Shown here: positions 23,797 to 31,566 of the stretch, piece by piece | Layout: each line of letters begins with the position of its first letter | Numbering within the stretch: position 1 is the first letter of the stretch | From: Candidatus Omnitrophota bacterium | GTDB taxonomy: Bacteria; Omnitrophota; Gorgyraeia; JABMRG01 | Length of the DNA stretch: 46,554 nucleotides | Assembly: GCA_030593065.1 (NCBI GenBank) | Contig: JAUVHV010000012.1 | Span: 1-46,554, forward strand | Direction of reading: 5' to 3' | Translations under genes and position numbers: made by a program | Notes under the pieces: model-generated | What the model saw: only the letters and a program-made list of their open reading frames with translations | Databases searched by the model: none | Told to the model about the DNA's origin: nothing

Positions 23797-24849
23797 TTAT
23801 ATATTGCCGGCTAAAAATTTCATCAGATCAAAACCACGCTCATAACCAGGGAAACTTTGAATCTCTAAAACATGCATATCGCGCGTATCTCCATCTATAA
23901 TCACATCAACCCCCGCGAATTTAAGGCCTATTGTCTTTGCCGCTTTCTTCGCAACGCGTTTTACAGCCTCTATCTCTTTTCTGCTCAGGCAGGTTTTAAG
24001 AAAACCCTTTTTCTCTATCCTGCCGCCCTGAGACCAGTTTGTTATAAAACTTGAAGCAGGGGCACTCTTCGCGTAGAGATATGGTACCTTCCCATATACT
24101 GTGTAGACTCTTATATCAAACTTTCTGCGCTTACAGATAAGCGGGCTTATGGCTTTCTGTAATATAAAGCCTCTGTTTATGAGTATCTTAAGAAACGCGT
24201 TGCGCTTCTTATCAGAGACCCTGACAGGCCTCCAATTATAGTCGTAGAGCCTGTTTACTATAAAGTTGGATTTAAAGAGAAAGTTCGTATATATTCCGTT
24301 ATTATCTATATATGTTATACCTTTACCCATTGCCCCAAAACGCGGCTTTAGATAGAGCATATCACCTCTTTTAATAAGCTTATCAACCTCTGATATCTTT
24401 TCAATAGCATATATGTGCGGGCTTCTTATGCCCGCGCGTTTAAGCTGTTGGTAGGTCTCTAACTTGTCCCTATCTATTATGCACCCTTTTGGCGGATTTA
24501 CAAAGTTTAGGTTTTTTGATCTATACCTTCTCTTTAATATCCTATCTATCTCAAGAAGATATTTGACGTAATCAGATCCAAAATCGATATCACCATATAT
24601 CCTCTTATCCTTGTCATATCTTTCGATCTCGCTGTTCCAGTAATTATATGGAAAGAAGAGCATAACATCGAGCCTCTTTGTAGATATATCAGGCAGGCGC
24701 TTTAGGATCACATCATCATAGGTTATAAAGATTACACCTATGCCGCGCCTGTTGAGAACAGGTTTATACGTGATAAACCTGTTGAGGGAAGGCTCAAAAG
24801 TATTCCCTGTCATCATGGGATCGCCAATTATAAGTAATATCTTTTTCAT
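23797..24849 (-). CDS. ATP-grasp ligase-like protein (glutathione synthetase / YheC-YheD type)
   Basis: Probably forms a C-N bond with ATP (peptide or amide ligase), cytosolic. About 350 residues with an N-terminal Rossmann-like part (KKILLIIGDPMMTGNTFEPS), then the ATP-grasp domain: substrate/ATP loop LYLKPRFGAMGKGITYI near 168-184, KFDIRVYTVYGKVPYLYAKS near 245-264, and metal-binding FAGVDVIID and VLEIQSFPGYERGF near the C-terminus (D and E-x-Q). This most resembles glutathione-synthetase/YheCD-like ATP-grasps. ATG at 24847-24849 comes 4 bp after the stop of the dehydrogenase-like gene, so the two are coupled and likely work on related molecules. Confidence 0.82.
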   Translation of the reverse strand: MKKILLIIGDPMMTGNTFEPSLNRFITYKPVLNRRGIGVIFITYDDVILKRLPDISTKRLDVMLFFPYNYWNSEIERYDKDKRIYGDIDFGSDYVKYLLEIDRILKRRYRSKNLNFVNPPKGCIIDRDKLETYQQLKRAGIRSPHIYAIEKISEVDKLIKRGDMLYLKPRFGAMGKGITYIDNNGIYTNFLFKSNFIVNRLYDYNWRPVRVSDKKRNAFLKILINRGFILQKAISPLICKRRKFDIRVYTVYGKVPYLYAKSAPASSFITNWSQGGRIEKKGFLKTCLSRKEIEAVKRVAKKAAKTIGLKFAGVDVIIDGDTRDMHVLEIQSFPGYERGFDLMKFLAGNI

Positions 24850-24853
24850 ATTT

Positions 24854-25807
24854 TTAGAACTCAAATACTTCCGGGTCTATTATGGCTTTTTTGATATAGT
24901 TTGGCAAACGTGATAATTTTTTTACTGAAGCTATCTTTAAGAGCAGGGGCAATATCTGCTTACTGTATCTATTGGAACTCGATATAGGGGCCAAGCCGGG
25001 ATAACCAAATATTGAAATATGCGTTATGCCGTTAATTATATAAGTAGGGTTGCTTATAAGCGTAGGGTGGCAGGACTCAATCGGATTAGGATAGTCAACA
25101 GAGAGATCAAGCACAACCCCATAGGGGTTCATGACCTTGAGCATTTTTCTGGTAACGATATACTCTTTGGCGTCTCTCTTCTCCTTTGGCCACGCTATAC
25201 CATTAACAAGTATATCAATATGCCTTAAAAAATGCTTGGCATTTCGAAACTCACTTCTTCTTAAAATCTTTACTTCCGCGCCAAGGGCATTGGCAACATA
25301 GAGCGCTCCGCTTGAGACAGCGCCATAACCGAGAAGAAGTACTCTGCAGTCACGCGGCGACTTCTTCGCGACATGAAATGCCATTAACATGCCCTGTTCA
25401 CCTGACATGTCAGTACACTGAACAAGCCTTTCACCGGCTCTGTTTATTATAAGTTCCATCGCGATAGCCTTGACATTGACCTTATCCATAAGGCTGACAA
25501 ACCTGGGGTTCTGTTCAGCATGCAGCATGGAAAAGAGAATATTGTTGCGCATCATCCTGAACTCATCCGGAAGCGGGGGCTTAAGCTTAACAACTATATC
25601 CTGAGTAAATATCCTGTGCCTGTCTCGTGTTATGATAGCGCCTGCTTCCCTGTACTCGGCATCGGTTATACCGATGCGTAAACCAAGGCCTTTTTCAGCA
25701 ATAACCCTATGCTTCTCTTCTATAAGCCTCTTTACCTCACGAGGCAAAAGAATTGCCCTTATCTCTTTCCCGCTCGCAGACATCTCTTTTGCTATACCTA
25801 TATTCAT
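24854..25807 (-). CDS. Alanine dehydrogenase / N5-(carboxyethyl)ornithine synthase-like enzyme
   Basis: NAD(P)H-linked reductive amination of an oxo-acid is the family chemistry. 317 residues, shorter than alanine dehydrogenase (about 370) and close to carboxyethylornithine synthase (313). N-terminal catalytic domain with AILLPREVKRLIEEKHRVIAE-type spacing (AILLPREVKRLIEEK at about 18-32) and the His of SMLHAEQNPRFV. Rossmann loop LLLGYGAVSSGAL near 156-168, then DILVNGIAWP and GVVDLSVDYPNP-like VVLDLSVDYPNP. GAGGAG ribosome site before ATG at 25805-25807. A 24-bp palindrome sits over the promoter. The neighbouring ATP-grasp gene suggests a modified amino acid or dipeptide pathway; the product is unknown. 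Confidence 0.8.
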   Translation of the reverse strand: MNIGIAKEMSASGKEIRAILLPREVKRLIEEKHRVIAEKGLGLRIGITDAEYREAGAIITRDRHRIFTQDIVVKLKPPLPDEFRMMRNNILFSMLHAEQNPRFVSLMDKVNVKAIAMELIINRAGERLVQCTDMSGEQGMLMAFHVAKKSPRDCRVLLLGYGAVSSGALYVANALGAEVKILRRSEFRNAKHFLRHIDILVNGIAWPKEKRDAKEYIVTRKMLKVMNPYGVVLDLSVDYPNPIESCHPTLISNPTYIINGITHISIFGYPGLAPISSSNRYSKQILPLLLKIASVKKLSRLPNYIKKAIIDPEVFEF

Positions 25808-25833
25808 AATAAAATCTCCTCGATAACAGTTTT

Positions 25834-25857
25834 TAGTATAATATTTATATTATACTA
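25834..25857. promoter_or_regulatory. 24-bp perfect palindrome over the promoter of the dehydrogenase/ATP-grasp unit
   Basis: TAGTATAATAT-TT-ATATTATACTA, two 11-bp arms. Its outer half includes a minus-strand TATAAT -10 (25851-25856 region) preceded by TTGCAA 15 bp away. Such overlap is typical of a repressor operator. It lies 27 bp before the gene start. Confidence 0.6.
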
Positions 25858-25883
25858 CACATAACCAGATTGCAAGTAAAATA

Positions 25884-27098
25884 TTAGTAATTCCGGTTTC
25901 CGGCGGGACGCCACGCGGGGGATATTACCTTACTATGCTTATCCTTATCCAGTAGAGACGCGAAAAAAAGAGCGTGATGATTAAACCGCTCATTTATGCT
26001 GTCTAATACTTTGTTTATTCTGTATCTCTTCATATCCTGTTGAAAAAGGGAGCCTGATGCTGAACCCGCAGAAAGCCTGGAACCGGTTATGCCTAAAAGC
26101 CTTACAGGTTCCTTAAGCGCAATACCCTGAAGAATAAGCCTTGCTGTATGATATATGGCCCTTGTATCATCAGTTGGTGAGGTAAGGGCTTTTTGCCTGG
26201 TGATGGTCTGGAAGCTTTTATATCTCAGAGTAAGCCTTATGGTACCGGCACTTAGAGCAGACTTCCTAAGCCTTCTTCCGACCATCTCAGCCAGCTCAAG
26301 AAGATAGCGTGAAAGAAGATTTGCGTCTGCAGTGTCTTCCTTGAATGTTATGCTATGCCCCATCGACTTTGCCTCATCTTCAGTGCCAACAGGCACAACA
26401 GGAGAATCATCAATTCCATCCGCCATAAGTGAAAGTGTGAGGCCTTTTACGCCAAAGAGATGTTTAAGCTGAGCGGGGTTGCATCTTCTCAGATCGCCCA
26501 AAGTCTCAATGCCCATTAAGTTGAGCTGCTCTCTGGTCTTCTTTCCAATACCGCAAAGCTCTCCCACCTTTGTATTTTTAAAGACATCAGCGACATCCTC
26601 TCTCTTCAGGCAATATATACCGCCGGGCTTGGCTTTTTCGCTTGCGAATTTAGCAAGAAGCTTATTATGCGCAATGCCAATCGAAGAGCTTAAACCCAGT
26701 TGCTTTCCGATCCTTTTTTTGGCATCCCTGGCCACATCTTCGGCAGTGCCGAATAGATGCATTGTATTTGTAATATCAAGAAAGAACTCATCAATTGAAG
26801 AGATTTCGATATCAGGGGTAAAGGCATAAAGTATCTTTGCTATATCAGAACACACCGAGGCATACTTATCAGTATTCCCTGTAACAAATACAATATCAGG
26901 ACAGAGCAGTTTTGCCTGGTGTTTGGTCATGCCGGTCTTTACGCCATAATCCCTGGCTTCATAAGACGGGCTTACAAGGACAGTCCGGGCATTAGAACCG
27001 ACAATAGCCATGGGCTTTGCCAGCAGAGACGGGTTATCTCTCTGCTCAATAGAGGCAAAGAACGCGTCCATATCTATATGAAGTATTGTAGTATCCAT
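25884..27098 (-). CDS. dinB: DNA polymerase IV (Y-family, DinB)
   Basis: Error-prone translesion polymerase. 404 residues. Palm motif ILHIDMDAFFASIEQ with metal Asp9 and Asp11, and SSIDEFFLDIT near 100-110 with the second Asp/Glu pair. GIAHNKLLAKFASEKAKPGG is the conserved steric/template region, and the HhH thumb segment reads VGELCGIGKKTREQL. The little-finger domain ends near 340; the last 60 residues are less conserved, and no clamp-binding motif is obvious at the end. Last gene in the operon starting at 31460, 13 bp after the AsmA-like gene. No LexA-type box was seen. Confidence 0.95.
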   Translation of the reverse strand: MDTTILHIDMDAFFASIEQRDNPSLLAKPMAIVGSNARTVLVSPSYEARDYGVKTGMTKHQAKLLCPDIVFVTGNTDKYASVCSDIAKILYAFTPDIEISSIDEFFLDITNTMHLFGTAEDVARDAKKRIGKQLGLSSSIGIAHNKLLAKFASEKAKPGGIYCLKREDVADVFKNTKVGELCGIGKKTREQLNLMGIETLGDLRRCNPAQLKHLFGVKGLTLSLMADGIDDSPVVPVGTEDEAKSMGHSITFKEDTADANLLSRYLLELAEMVGRRLRKSALSAGTIRLTLRYKSFQTITRQKALTSPTDDTRAIYHTARLILQGIALKEPVRLLGITGSRLSAGSASGSLFQQDMKRYRINKVLDSINERFNHHALFFASLLDKDKHSKVISPAWRPAGNRNY

Positions 27099-27111
27099 AA
27101 TAGGTAAGGAG

Positions 27112-28323
27112 TTAGAAGTCCTTTAGGATATCGAGGATCTTTTCAACATCGCTCTTCCCTTGTGGAGGCGTATCTGAAGGTTGCTGGCTGGCATCCTGAT
27201 CTTCATCGCTATTAAAGATTATATCTAGTATCTTAAATGTAACCATTCGCGATAATGCCTGTTTTGTCTTTGAACCAAGGTGGAATTCCGGTTCATCAAT
27301 AGTGCCCTTTATCTTAAAATCGAATACTATCTCACCAGATGAACCTGAAAAATACCTGTAGAGATCATCTGTTCCTGTTGGCCAGAATTTATTGAAGGTA
27401 TGATCCTTTTTCGGCTCGATCTCTGTACCTGAAAACCTGATCTCATTCATAGAACCGATATTGCCGTTATCAAAATTGAACATCAATTCACCGCTTGCCC
27501 TCCCCTTTTTAAATATAAAAGGAGAAAATTTATCATAGTAAGGCATAAAATGTATAAAATCGATACCCCTTATAATAAACTTGTTCGCCATTGTCAGCTT
27601 CTCGGTTGTCGGGTCATATTTTGTGTCCCACTCTATATATTGCCGGGGTTTTCCATTAAGGACTCCCCTGCCTTCAGATGTAAGATAGTTAATGCCTTTC
27701 AAATTTTTTTGCAGGCTAAGAACTACTACCGCGTTTATATCCTCAACAGTTGTTACGTAACCACCGGCATCAATATAATCGTCACTAAAAGTAAAGACTC
27801 CTGATGAGATATTAAAAACAGGGCCTATATCCAATAGCTGGTTTATGTTTTTTACAGGGCTTAGCAGATATGAAAAGATACCAAGCACCTTAGCCTTTGC
27901 GCCCATCTTTTTTATTGGCACTGAGCCCTTAAGGACCTCTTTCATATGTTGTATGTTAAGCTCTCCATCACGGCCTCTATCTATGTAAAGCCTTAAACCC
28001 GCAAGTTTTATATCTTCTATGCTTATACCTTTTAAAAGGCTGGTACCATCCCGCTGTTTGTAGTTGCAGCTTATAAGAGGGGCCTCGGCGAGATAAGGGT
28101 GCAAAAAACCTTCTGGATTCAGTATCCTGAGGTTTTCTATCCTGATTGTTTTTTTATTAATATCAAGAGATAAGCCATCAATCTCTATATAAGATGGGAG
28201 GATATCCGTAAGTACTTTATCTATGCTCTTATTTAAAAGCTCCTGCCTGTTGAGATAGATATAACCTGCTGAAGCCAATGCAGCAACTAACAGTGTAATT
28301 ATCGTAATCTTTACAATTCTCAT
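27112..28323 (-). CDS. AsmA/DUF748-like membrane-anchored protein (403 aa)
   Basis: Membrane helix at about 3-22, then AsmA-type repeats: SYIEIDGLSLDINKKTIRIE, LRILNPEGF, IEDIKLAGLRLYIDRGRDGE. A later beta-rich region (FIIRGIDFIHFMPYYDKFSP, EIVFDFKIKGTIDEPEFHLG) matches the DUF748/AsmA C-terminal part. The last 40 residues are polar and Gln/Asp-rich. The ATG shares bases with the stop of the lipid glycosyltransferase gene (TGATG), which supports a shared role in lipid synthesis and transport to the outer membrane. Smaller paralogue at 13440-14222. Confidence 0.78.
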   Translation of the reverse strand: MRIVKITIITLLVAALASAGYIYLNRQELLNKSIDKVLTDILPSYIEIDGLSLDINKKTIRIENLRILNPEGFLHPYLAEAPLISCNYKQRDGTSLLKGISIEDIKLAGLRLYIDRGRDGELNIQHMKEVLKGSVPIKKMGAKAKVLGIFSYLLSPVKNINQLLDIGPVFNISSGVFTFSDDYIDAGGYVTTVEDINAVVVLSLQKNLKGINYLTSEGRGVLNGKPRQYIEWDTKYDPTTEKLTMANKFIIRGIDFIHFMPYYDKFSPFIFKKGRASGELMFNFDNGNIGSMNEIRFSGTEIEPKKDHTFNKFWPTGTDDLYRYFSGSSGEIVFDFKIKGTIDEPEFHLGSKTKQALSRMVTFKILDIIFNSDEDQDASQQPSDTPPQGKSDVEKILDILKDF

Positions 28324-29471
28324 CAAAAACCGCTCTGTAAGACTATATCGTTGATAATATCATATGCGGCGCGCGGGTGCGATACATACTTAAGGTGTTT
28401 ACGCATGATATTAAGGCGCCTCTTATTTGCCAGGAGGTCCGCGATCTTTTGACCGCCTGATTCCATATCGTGTATTCTGATAGCAACGCCGGATTCTAAA
28501 AGATAATCACTATTCCTCTGCTCTTGCCCAGGTATTGGATCGATTATAGCCATCAGGGTCTTGCTTGCCAGGACCTCGGATGTGGTAAGTCCGCCTGGTT
28601 TTGATATAACAATATCCGACGCGGCCATAAACTCGTGCATATTATCTACCATGCCAAAGACAGTAACCTTAATATTTTTAAAGGACTTCCCTATTGCCTT
28701 CATCTTATTCGCGAGCAGCTTGTTGTGCCCAACAAGGACAACTATCTGCAGCTTATCTCTGGTATCCTTAAATGAGCGCAAAAGGTGCACATAACCCTGC
28801 AGGTTGTACCTCCCGCTTATCATAAGTATCATTGGTATGGCTGCGCTAAGCTTTAATTTTTTGCGCAGTCTGTTCTTATTGGGATTTAATGCGAATTTTG
28901 GGTCGACCGGGATGCCTGTCAACATAATATCCGAGTCTTTAATCTTATGCAGCTTAAGAACCCTCTTTTCACCTTCGCTGGCAACATAATATTTCGAGAC
29001 ATGTTTATTTATCCACAAGGAATGGACGGCAAAATCCGTTACCACACAGTAAAAAGGTATGTTAAAGAGCTTAAGACGCTTTAAATTGCCCAACGCGTTC
29101 CAGCCCAAAAAATGCGTAAATATCAAGGCATCAGGCTTGAACTCTTTAACATACTTGAGCAGGGACGCGATATGCATATTACTTACAAAGTGGTGCAGGT
29201 GGGTGGTTATGTTAGCTTTTTTAAATTTATAGGAACGATCATAAAGGTAGCCCCATAATTCAGGGACTCTTTTTACTATTTCAAGATAGCTGCCTTTGTA
29301 AAATTTTTTAAAATAGGCCGGCGCGTAATCGAGCATATCGACTGTCTCTGATATTGCGGCATTTTTTTTGTCGCAGACAGTCTTGAGCGCCTTTGCCGCC
29401 TGCATATGGCCGGCGCCTGCTGAAGCGTAAAGCATAAGTAGCCTCGGGATTTTTTTCCTTTTCATTTTCAT
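28323..29471 (-). CDS. MGDG synthase / processive diacylglycerol glycosyltransferase-like GT28 enzyme
   Basis: GT-B fold transferase expected to add galactose or glucose to diacylglycerol at the inner membrane. N-terminal MGDG-synthase motif LYASAGAGHMQAAKAL (Gly-loop plus His), then DALIFTHFLGWNALGNL and YCVVTDFAVHSLWINKHV, which is the family pattern for MGDG synthase and UgtP. The C-terminal donor domain shows ILMISGRYNLQGYVHLL and DIVISKPGGLTTSEVLA (the PGG-T-x-E motif binding the UDP-sugar). I use ATG at 29469-29471 because GGGGGTG lies 7 bases upstream; a TTG at 29504 would only add a non-conserved 11 residues. Confidence 0.87.
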   Translation of the reverse strand: MKMKRKKIPRLLMLYASAGAGHMQAAKALKTVCDKKNAAISETVDMLDYAPAYFKKFYKGSYLEIVKRVPELWGYLYDRSYKFKKANITTHLHHFVSNMHIASLLKYVKEFKPDALIFTHFLGWNALGNLKRLKLFNIPFYCVVTDFAVHSLWINKHVSKYYVASEGEKRVLKLHKIKDSDIMLTGIPVDPKFALNPNKNRLRKKLKLSAAIPMILMISGRYNLQGYVHLLRSFKDTRDKLQIVVLVGHNKLLANKMKAIGKSFKNIKVTVFGMVDNMHEFMAASDIVISKPGGLTTSEVLASKTLMAIIDPIPGQEQRNSDYLLESGVAIRIHDMESGGQKIADLLANKRRLNIMRKHLKYVSHPRAAYDIINDIVLQSGF

Positions 29472-29500
29472 GTAAATACACCCCCATAGACTATATTGTC

Positions 29501-30106
29501 TCAAGAACCGTTCTTGAAACTACAGTAATCCAAAATACTTAAATTTACCTCTCTGAAGAGGTGCTTAAGTTTTATCATTGGAAGCCCGAGAACATTAAAA
29601 TATGAACCCCTTATCCGGTCATATATAAGGGAGCCGACCCCCTCTATTGAAAACCCGCCTGCCTTATCATATGGCCTTAAGGCATTAAACCACCTATCCA
29701 TATTCCCTGGTAAAAGTTTTTCGGCATACAACAGGCTCTTTTCGGAACCAGCGGCACTTTTACCTGTTGAAGAATCGAGCAGAAACAACCCTGTAACAAC
29801 TTCGAGCCTCTTTCCGCTGAATTCCTGAAGCAGCGCTTTTGCCTCACTCTTATTTTGCGGTTTTCCAATAAGGCGCCTATTAAGCACTACAAGCGTATCT
29901 GCTCCAATAATAATGCTTCTTTTATATTTTTTTACGCAAGCAAAGGCTTTTCGTTTCGCGTTACAAATCACATTCCATTGTACCGAATGGTGCTGGTTAT
30001 GGACCTCGTTGACATTGGTCACGCAGACCTTATGCCTTATGCCGCATGAAGCAAGTATCATAGAGCGCCTCTTAGATGCTGATGCCAACACTATGTCTCT
30101 TTTCAT
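29501..30106 (-). CDS. maf: Maf family nucleotide pyrophosphatase
   Basis: Hydrolyses non-canonical or m5U/m7G-type nucleoside triphosphates, or dTTP/UTP in housekeeping members. 201 residues. LASASKRRSMILASCGI (5-21) is the Maf signature; IIGADTLVVLNRRLIGKPQN is the second; YDKAGGFSIEGVGSLI near 147-162 the third. The start is taken as ATG at 30104-30106 because the family normally begins within a few residues of LASAS; an upstream TTG would add 11 residues. It lies 36 bp after the SemiSWEET gene and 29 bp before the lipid glycosyltransferase. Confidence 0.92.
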   Translation of the reverse strand: MKRDIVLASASKRRSMILASCGIRHKVCVTNVNEVHNQHHSVQWNVICNAKRKAFACVKKYKRSIIIGADTLVVLNRRLIGKPQNKSEAKALLQEFSGKRLEVVTGLFLLDSSTGKSAAGSEKSLLYAEKLLPGNMDRWFNALRPYDKAGGFSIEGVGSLIYDRIRGSYFNVLGLPMIKLKHLFREVNLSILDYCSFKNGS

Positions 30107-30142
30107 GGTATAATCCGCAGATGATTTTTTTCTATCCAACCG

Positions 30143-30418
30143 TCATTTTCGAGGTTTACGATAATAGAGAATGATAAGGTATGCTATGGAGAAGAGTGTA
30201 AAATTCGCGATAGTAAAGCCTCGCAGCACTACCTCTTCTGTAATCAGGCCGTGAGGAAGCATTAAAGCTAAGCATGACCATACGCCAAATGCCCACCAGA
30301 GGCTTATATCCTGTGACGATCTTCGTTTTATAATTCGTATGACCAAAGGTATATTCGAGAACGGAAGAATAATTCCTGCTATTGCCGCTATCAATGATAT
30401 TTTAGCTAATAAGCTCAT
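30143..30418 (-). CDS. SemiSWEET / PQ-loop sugar transporter subunit
   Basis: 91 residues forming three membrane helices, the size of bacterial SemiSWEETs, which work as homodimers for sugar movement. TM1 contains a proline before the loop (IAGIILPFSNIPLVIRIIKR), then QDISLWWAFGVWSCLALML, and TM3 ends ANFTLFSIAYLIILYYR with the conserved Asn. The pattern matches the MtN3/saliva/PQ-loop family, although the PQ pair is replaced (PF-S-N-I-P). It is 6 bp after the nitroreductase stop codon and has no strong ribosome site, so translation is likely coupled. Confidence 0.72.
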   Translation of the reverse strand: MSLLAKISLIAAIAGIILPFSNIPLVIRIIKRRSSQDISLWWAFGVWSCLALMLPHGLITEEVVLRGFTIANFTLFSIAYLIILYYRKPRK

Positions 30419-30424
30419 ATTCGA

Positions 30425-30919
30425 TTAAAAACCTTCCCAATGTAAAACATCTTTTAACGGCCTGTTCCTGCGGTGTGAGGGCTTCTGTTTCGGCCAACCG
30501 ATAGATATGATGCTTACAAGTTTTGTGCCTGCCGGCGCATTAAACATCATCAGGACTTTTTCCGCGTAAGGCTTCTTATCACCCGCTACCCAGCATGCAC
30601 CAAGGCCCAGATCCACAGCCTGTAAAAGTATATTCTCTGTGGCTGCGCAACCATCTTCAATAAAATATTTAGTCTCTGCGCAGATTACAATAATCGCTGC
30701 CTGCGCGGAATCTAAAAATTTTCCGTTGGGGGCAATAGCCGCTATCTTATCAATTTTAGCCCTGTCTGTAATAACAACGAACTCCCAGGGTTCAACTGCT
30801 CGCGCAGATGGCGCCATCCTGCCTGCATCAACAAGCTTCTCTAAAAGCGGCCTCGGTACCGCTTTATCAGTATACTCTCTCACGCTTGTTCTGGATGTAA
30901 TAGCCTGGAATGTATCCAT
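30425..30919 (-). CDS. Nitroreductase-family protein (second copy)
   Basis: FMN-dependent oxidoreductase of 164 residues, a short form of the family. Opening AITSRTSVREYTDKAVP binds FMN phosphate; GRMAPSARAVEPWEFVV follows, then GCAATENILLQAVDLGLGACWVAG and a C-terminal IGWPKQKP motif. I use ATG at 30917-30919, with GAGG upstream and 1 bp after the previous stop codon, not an upstream in-frame start at 30955 that would overlap the previous gene. Only about 30% similar by eye to the copy at 9295-9921, so not a recent duplication. Confidence 0.88.
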   Translation of the reverse strand: MDTFQAITSRTSVREYTDKAVPRPLLEKLVDAGRMAPSARAVEPWEFVVITDRAKIDKIAAIAPNGKFLDSAQAAIIVICAETKYFIEDGCAATENILLQAVDLGLGACWVAGDKKPYAEKVLMMFNAPAGTKLVSIISIGWPKQKPSHRRNRPLKDVLHWEGF

Positions 30920-30920
30920 A

Positions 30921-31460
30921 TCAGAAACGCCTCTTCCTTTTATCAAAGTCTTCAAGCATATTTCTTAGGTCCCTGTCAGCGGATTTCGCAACCATGGTAA
31001 GAATAAAGATAAGCACTGAAAGCTGCCAGCAGTCCTCAGGCCCCATAACAAGGCCTATATGGACATCTTCTTTCTTTTGAAGCCTGCTTTTATATTTTTT
31101 TTCCGCTGATTTCAAGCTTCCCTCAAAAATATCGAGAGATTGAACCTTGTTATTATATCTATACGAAGGAAAGTGTATACCCCTGACGAGAAAAAGGTTG
31201 GTTATCGTATCCTCGGTGGTTCCGAGATCTTTCTCAAATTCAAAACCTTCAAAATGAGGCAGGTTTTCAGGCAGTATTATAGAAGGTTTTTCAGCATAGA
31301 TCTTACCCTTTCTGACAATAGTATCACCTATGTTAAGAGTAGATTCCGCGAGAAAGATATAAGGCATCTCTGTCGTAGCAAATGTCAATAAAGGCTGAAC
31401 ACGCGGCCTTATGATCTCCGTCTTTTTAATAGCTTTTTCCCATCTATCCATTATATTCAT
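30921..31460 (-). CDS. Conserved-looking hypothetical protein (179 aa)
   Basis: Not recognised. Soluble and without signal peptide. A middle region (FLAESTLNIGDTIVRKGKIY, then SIILPENLPHFEGFEFEKDL) is beta-rich, followed by TITNLFLVRGIHFPSYRYNN and a helical C-terminus with a short hydrophobic stretch (CWQLSVLIFILTMVAKSADR). First gene of a seven-gene operon behind a strong TTGACA promoter. Its position with nitroreductase, SemiSWEET, Maf and lipid-transfer genes does not give a clear function. Confidence 0.68.
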   Translation of the reverse strand: MNIMDRWEKAIKKTEIIRPRVQPLLTFATTEMPYIFLAESTLNIGDTIVRKGKIYAEKPSIILPENLPHFEGFEFEKDLGTTEDTITNLFLVRGIHFPSYRYNNKVQSLDIFEGSLKSAEKKYKSRLQKKEDVHIGLVMGPEDCWQLSVLIFILTMVAKSADRDLRNMLEDFDKRKRRF

Positions 31461-31489
31461 AATAGCCCATTCTGGTTGAATTGAGCTCT

Positions 31490-31517
31490 ATTTTACCTTA
31501 AATGCCTGGTTTGTCAA
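31490..31517 (-). promoter_or_regulatory. Strong promoter of the 31460-25884 operon
   Basis: Minus-strand TTGACA (31512-31517), 16-bp spacer, TAAAAT (31490-31495). It is the only clear promoter in the gap after amrS, and all seven genes down to dinB follow with gaps of 36 bp or less. Confidence 0.7.
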
Positions 31518-31566
31518 CTAAAAATATGCCGCATTTTGACCTGGATTTAAAAAGTTTCTTATCATG

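Noticed and set aside
9295-30919. Recent duplication of the two nitroreductase genes
   Set aside because: The two proteins share the family motifs but little else and differ in length, so they are old paralogues or separate acquisitions.
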